DNA from: Thunnus maccoyii
Taxonomy: Eukaryota > Chordata > Actinopteri > Scombriformes > Scombridae
Direction of reading: 5' to 3'
NCBI RefSeq assembly: GCF_910596095.1
Contig: NC_056552.1
Coordinates: 12,567,111 to 12,631,110, forward strand
Length of the DNA: 64,000 nt
How positions within the stretch are numbered: position 1 is the stretch's first letter; every line of letters starts with the position of its first letter. Position numbers and translations under genes: made by a program. This document shows, one piece after another, positions 61,174-64,000 of this stretch. The notes below the pieces were generated by a model. That model did no database searches. It worked only from the letters and a program-made list of their open reading frames with translations, and was not told where the DNA came from.

Positions 61174-64000
61174 AACAGACAGGGGGTCTATGAAAATAAA
61201 CAACGTCAGCTTTCCTCCTGAAGTTCTTAATTCAGGAGTGCAGCAGGAAGGGAAAAAAAACACCATAATATCGCTTTCTAAATAAAACACTCAAAAAAAA
61301 CACACAAACTCTTTTTTTTCCCTCATTATCAAGGTTGGTTTTTATCTTAAAATAGGAAAAAAAACTCATTTGGACCTTAAATAGATTTAACCAGTTAGCA
61401 TATTTTTTTTTTTCCTGTCTTCCTTCCTGACAGTCACCACATTATTGAGGCGCAGTGTATTCCTCAGAGATGTATCAAAGCTCATTCTTGAAGTATCAAC
61501 CAGCTTTCTGTGGCTTCCGTTGTAGTTTTGAAAAAGTTTGTCAATTTACACTATAATCGCGGGGTGGCTGGTGTGTGCGACATCGACAGATTTAATAATT
61601 CAAGTCAAGGAAGGTTCGCACGCAGACCACCAGCTTTTGATGTTCCCTGTAACTTGCATTTACAAATTTATAAATACAATCTGCATTCTCTGCTTAAAAA
61701 TGTGGATTCACACGTCTCAGATGATCCTGCTGTGTTTCTCCACCGTGTCAAATTCTACGAAAGCCAACAGATTTTTTTAATTCTACCCAGTTGTAATCTT
61801 TCAGTAGAGTGGCTCGTTTTGATGTCGTGCCTCACAGCTCGGTTGGTGTTAAAGAAGTCGGCCATGGCTTAACAGTGTTCAGTACCTCCTGGGCCCAGCC
61901 GTTTCTCCTGCTGTAGTCGGCCACATGCCCCTTGACCCGGTGTCACTGGTGGCCGTCTCATCCACTGTGTGCGCGGCTGGCTAAGAACAATGCTCGTTTA
62001 TCCTGCCTTGGTCCCACACACTTGGCTTGGTCCACACCAACTGTGGGGTGTGTTTGTGGTTTGGTGGGGAAGCTTCGCCCCGCGTGTTTAATCCGTGACC
62101 CCTTCCTTTACTCTGCTGTCGATACCAACCGTCCGCTCAGATGCACAACCTGAAATGGCAATGTCTCCGGGTCAAACACAGAATGCATCTGCACAAAGAA
62201 CGTAGATACACAGAAAATATGCAGTCCTCCACCAGACTAATTACTATATATGCCAATCTCTCAAATTCAACAAACACACTGGGCACAAACATCAGGTAGC
62301 CATATTTATCCACTGGGTTTATAAGGTTTGACAGGGTTCACCATCTGATCCCAAAGTCAGTTTGGTCTTTAATTTAGTGTTGTTCAACCATGTCAAACTA
62401 TATATTTACTCTCGTGGTCCCAGAACGGATCGTCACAACACTTCTCAGACATCTTCATGAAATCCGGCACGATTTAGATCATAGTCCTGCTATAGTTGTT
62501 AGAGTATTGAGACACAGTACACTAAGGACTTAGATTTGTTTCTTTCCAAACACTAAATTGTTTACTTTTATAATCCAACAAAGGCTCCATTTATTGCAGT
62601 TGCTTTTCTTTCACACCATCAAATACAAAATAATGAAATAAAAATCCAAGAAGTGCACTCCACTTTATTCATGCACTTTATGAAAATGGCATTGGCAATG
62701 GTTGAAGAATACGCTTTGAGTTTTCAAACACAGAGGTGTGCCATCCATAGACGTTAAACAAGAATAGTTAGAGCGTTAAGTGTTTCTCCAATCAGACACT
62801 CTCTAGTCGTACTGTAAATACTTTCCTTGCCACAAACCTCAACTCTCCCTAGACATCTAAGCTGTACTTTTTACGCAGAGCAGTTTAGCGTCGTTATTTT
62901 TGCAGTAATTCAAAGTAGCATTCTCCATCCGCAATGACACAGTAGCCCATAAGAACTGTAATTGACCAATGGGGGAAGTGGAACTAAAAGAGATTTTATT
63001 TCAAAGAGATAGATCCTGAACAAAGAAATGGCGTAGGAACTCAGCTTTGCCCCCTTTCTCTTCAGCGTCGACAATATATCTCTTAATGACCAGGAACAAA
63101 AAAAGCCAGGATGCTTCTAGGTCACGTTTAAGGGAAAAAGAGGGCTCTTAGTTCTAAGAAAAGATGAATCTTCACGCAGTACCATTTTATCAGATTTTAG
63201 CATTTTTTTCCCCCAACCATTCTCAATGTCTCCAGTGTATTTAGCGAAAACAAAGGGTTGCCAAAAGCAGTGAGAGCCCACAGAGGGATATAGAGGAGAC
63301 TCTTTGGACATGCAGAGCTATTTACCACACGCACCCTCAAGAACCAGGGTCCTCTGTTTGTCTCATAAATAAAGTATAGAACTTCATTAGTGAAGAGCAC
63401 CGACTTAAAAGCCCAGGCATAGCAACAAGCAGACATGGGGGTTAGCCCAGTTAAAGAGGGCCCTAAATAAAGAGGGAGGGCATGCAGTTAGCCAATTTAA
63501 AGACATTTGAGTCAGGGGCATTTGAAATGCCCAAATGTGGAGGCTTGACTGATGTTAAATCAAAGACATGCCAGATTTTAGTCCTTCCCTCCGCAGTTGA
63601 AAGTATTTTGAATGATTTATGATTGCTTGTTTAGAAATAGATTGCATGTCAGAAAAGACATCTAAGTTGCAGTGATTAGCTGTTCCACCTTTTTGATTAT
63701 TATTCGTTGAAAGGGTAGAGAGTTGAGACTAACATATTGATTGACATTTGTACAAGACGTAGCTTTGTTAAAAATGTTCCAACAAACCATTGATAATACT
63801 AATGGATGATAATAAAAATTCACTGTTTTGCTTACAGACATAATTAATGAATTAATAGCCTCAAATTAAGCTTATTATGTTGCTATAAATGTGCAATTAT
63901 TTTAGAATATTAATAATAATCGGAAACTTAAAGTAAACACTGAACTTGAATTATGGGCTCATTGTATCAGAAATAGTTTTATGTGTGCTGGAAGCCACTG
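60764..64000 (+). other. vti1a intron 6 (continues past window)
   Basis: Contains homopolymer runs (A near 60941-60955, T at 61141-61168), G-rich DNA at 60780-60930, and otherwise unique-looking sequence. The next exon, which should begin by completing a Glu codon, is not in the window. A 36-base inverted repeat lies at 63503-63538. Confidence 0.65.
61141..61168. repeat. Poly-T run
   Basis: About 28 consecutive T bases. Confidence 0.95.

Noticed and set aside
60788..61285. 165-residue plus-strand ORF
   Set aside because: It lies in a vti1a intron over G-rich, poly-A and poly-T tracts, has Lys and Phe runs and shows no domain.

Overview
This window is nuclear DNA of a teleost fish, probably a spiny-rayed (percomorph) species. 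All genes are split into short exons with GT/AG introns. The proteins rebuilt from the exons match vertebrate families. The non-coding DNA is AT-rich and carries CA/GT microsatellites and several dispersed repeat families that I recognise from fish genomes. There is no sign of bacterial or viral genes, CRISPR arrays, rRNA or tRNA. All exon joins were checked by hand for reading phase and are consistent. Similarity claims rest on memory of the families, not on database searches.

Layout. (1) 117-6122, plus strand: the 3' part of a myosin light chain kinase gene (mylk-type), covering an Ig fragment, an FN3 domain, the kinase domain, the calmodulin-binding segment and the last, telokin-type Ig domain. 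(2) 8048-13510, minus strand: the complete coding region of coasy, the bifunctional enzyme for the last two steps of CoA synthesis, with a likely non-coding first exon ending at 15129. It is tail-to-tail with mylk. (3) 15130-18658: a repeat-rich spacer. (4) 18659-22360, minus strand: complete zdhhc6, an ER palmitoyl transferase, with a probable 5' non-coding exon ending at 23703. (5) 24237 to beyond the right edge, plus strand: the first six coding exons of vti1a, a Golgi/endosome Qb-SNARE. These include a 21-base microexon and are separated by very long introns (up to 16.7 kb). zdhhc6 and vti1a are head-to-head and share a short promoter region.

The four genes do not form a pathway. The zdhhc6/vti1a pair is a conserved vertebrate neighbourhood (next to tcf7l2 in mammals), while mylk and coasy lie on other chromosomes in human. 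The long vti1a introns contain many repeat-free stretches dense in homeodomain, POU and TCF-like sites, which are candidates for conserved regulatory elements. I found no clearly new biological system. The items most worth a second look are the vti1a microexon, a long hairpin in a mylk intron, nuclear-receptor DR1 sites inside a dispersed repeat, and the candidate enhancers in vti1a introns.
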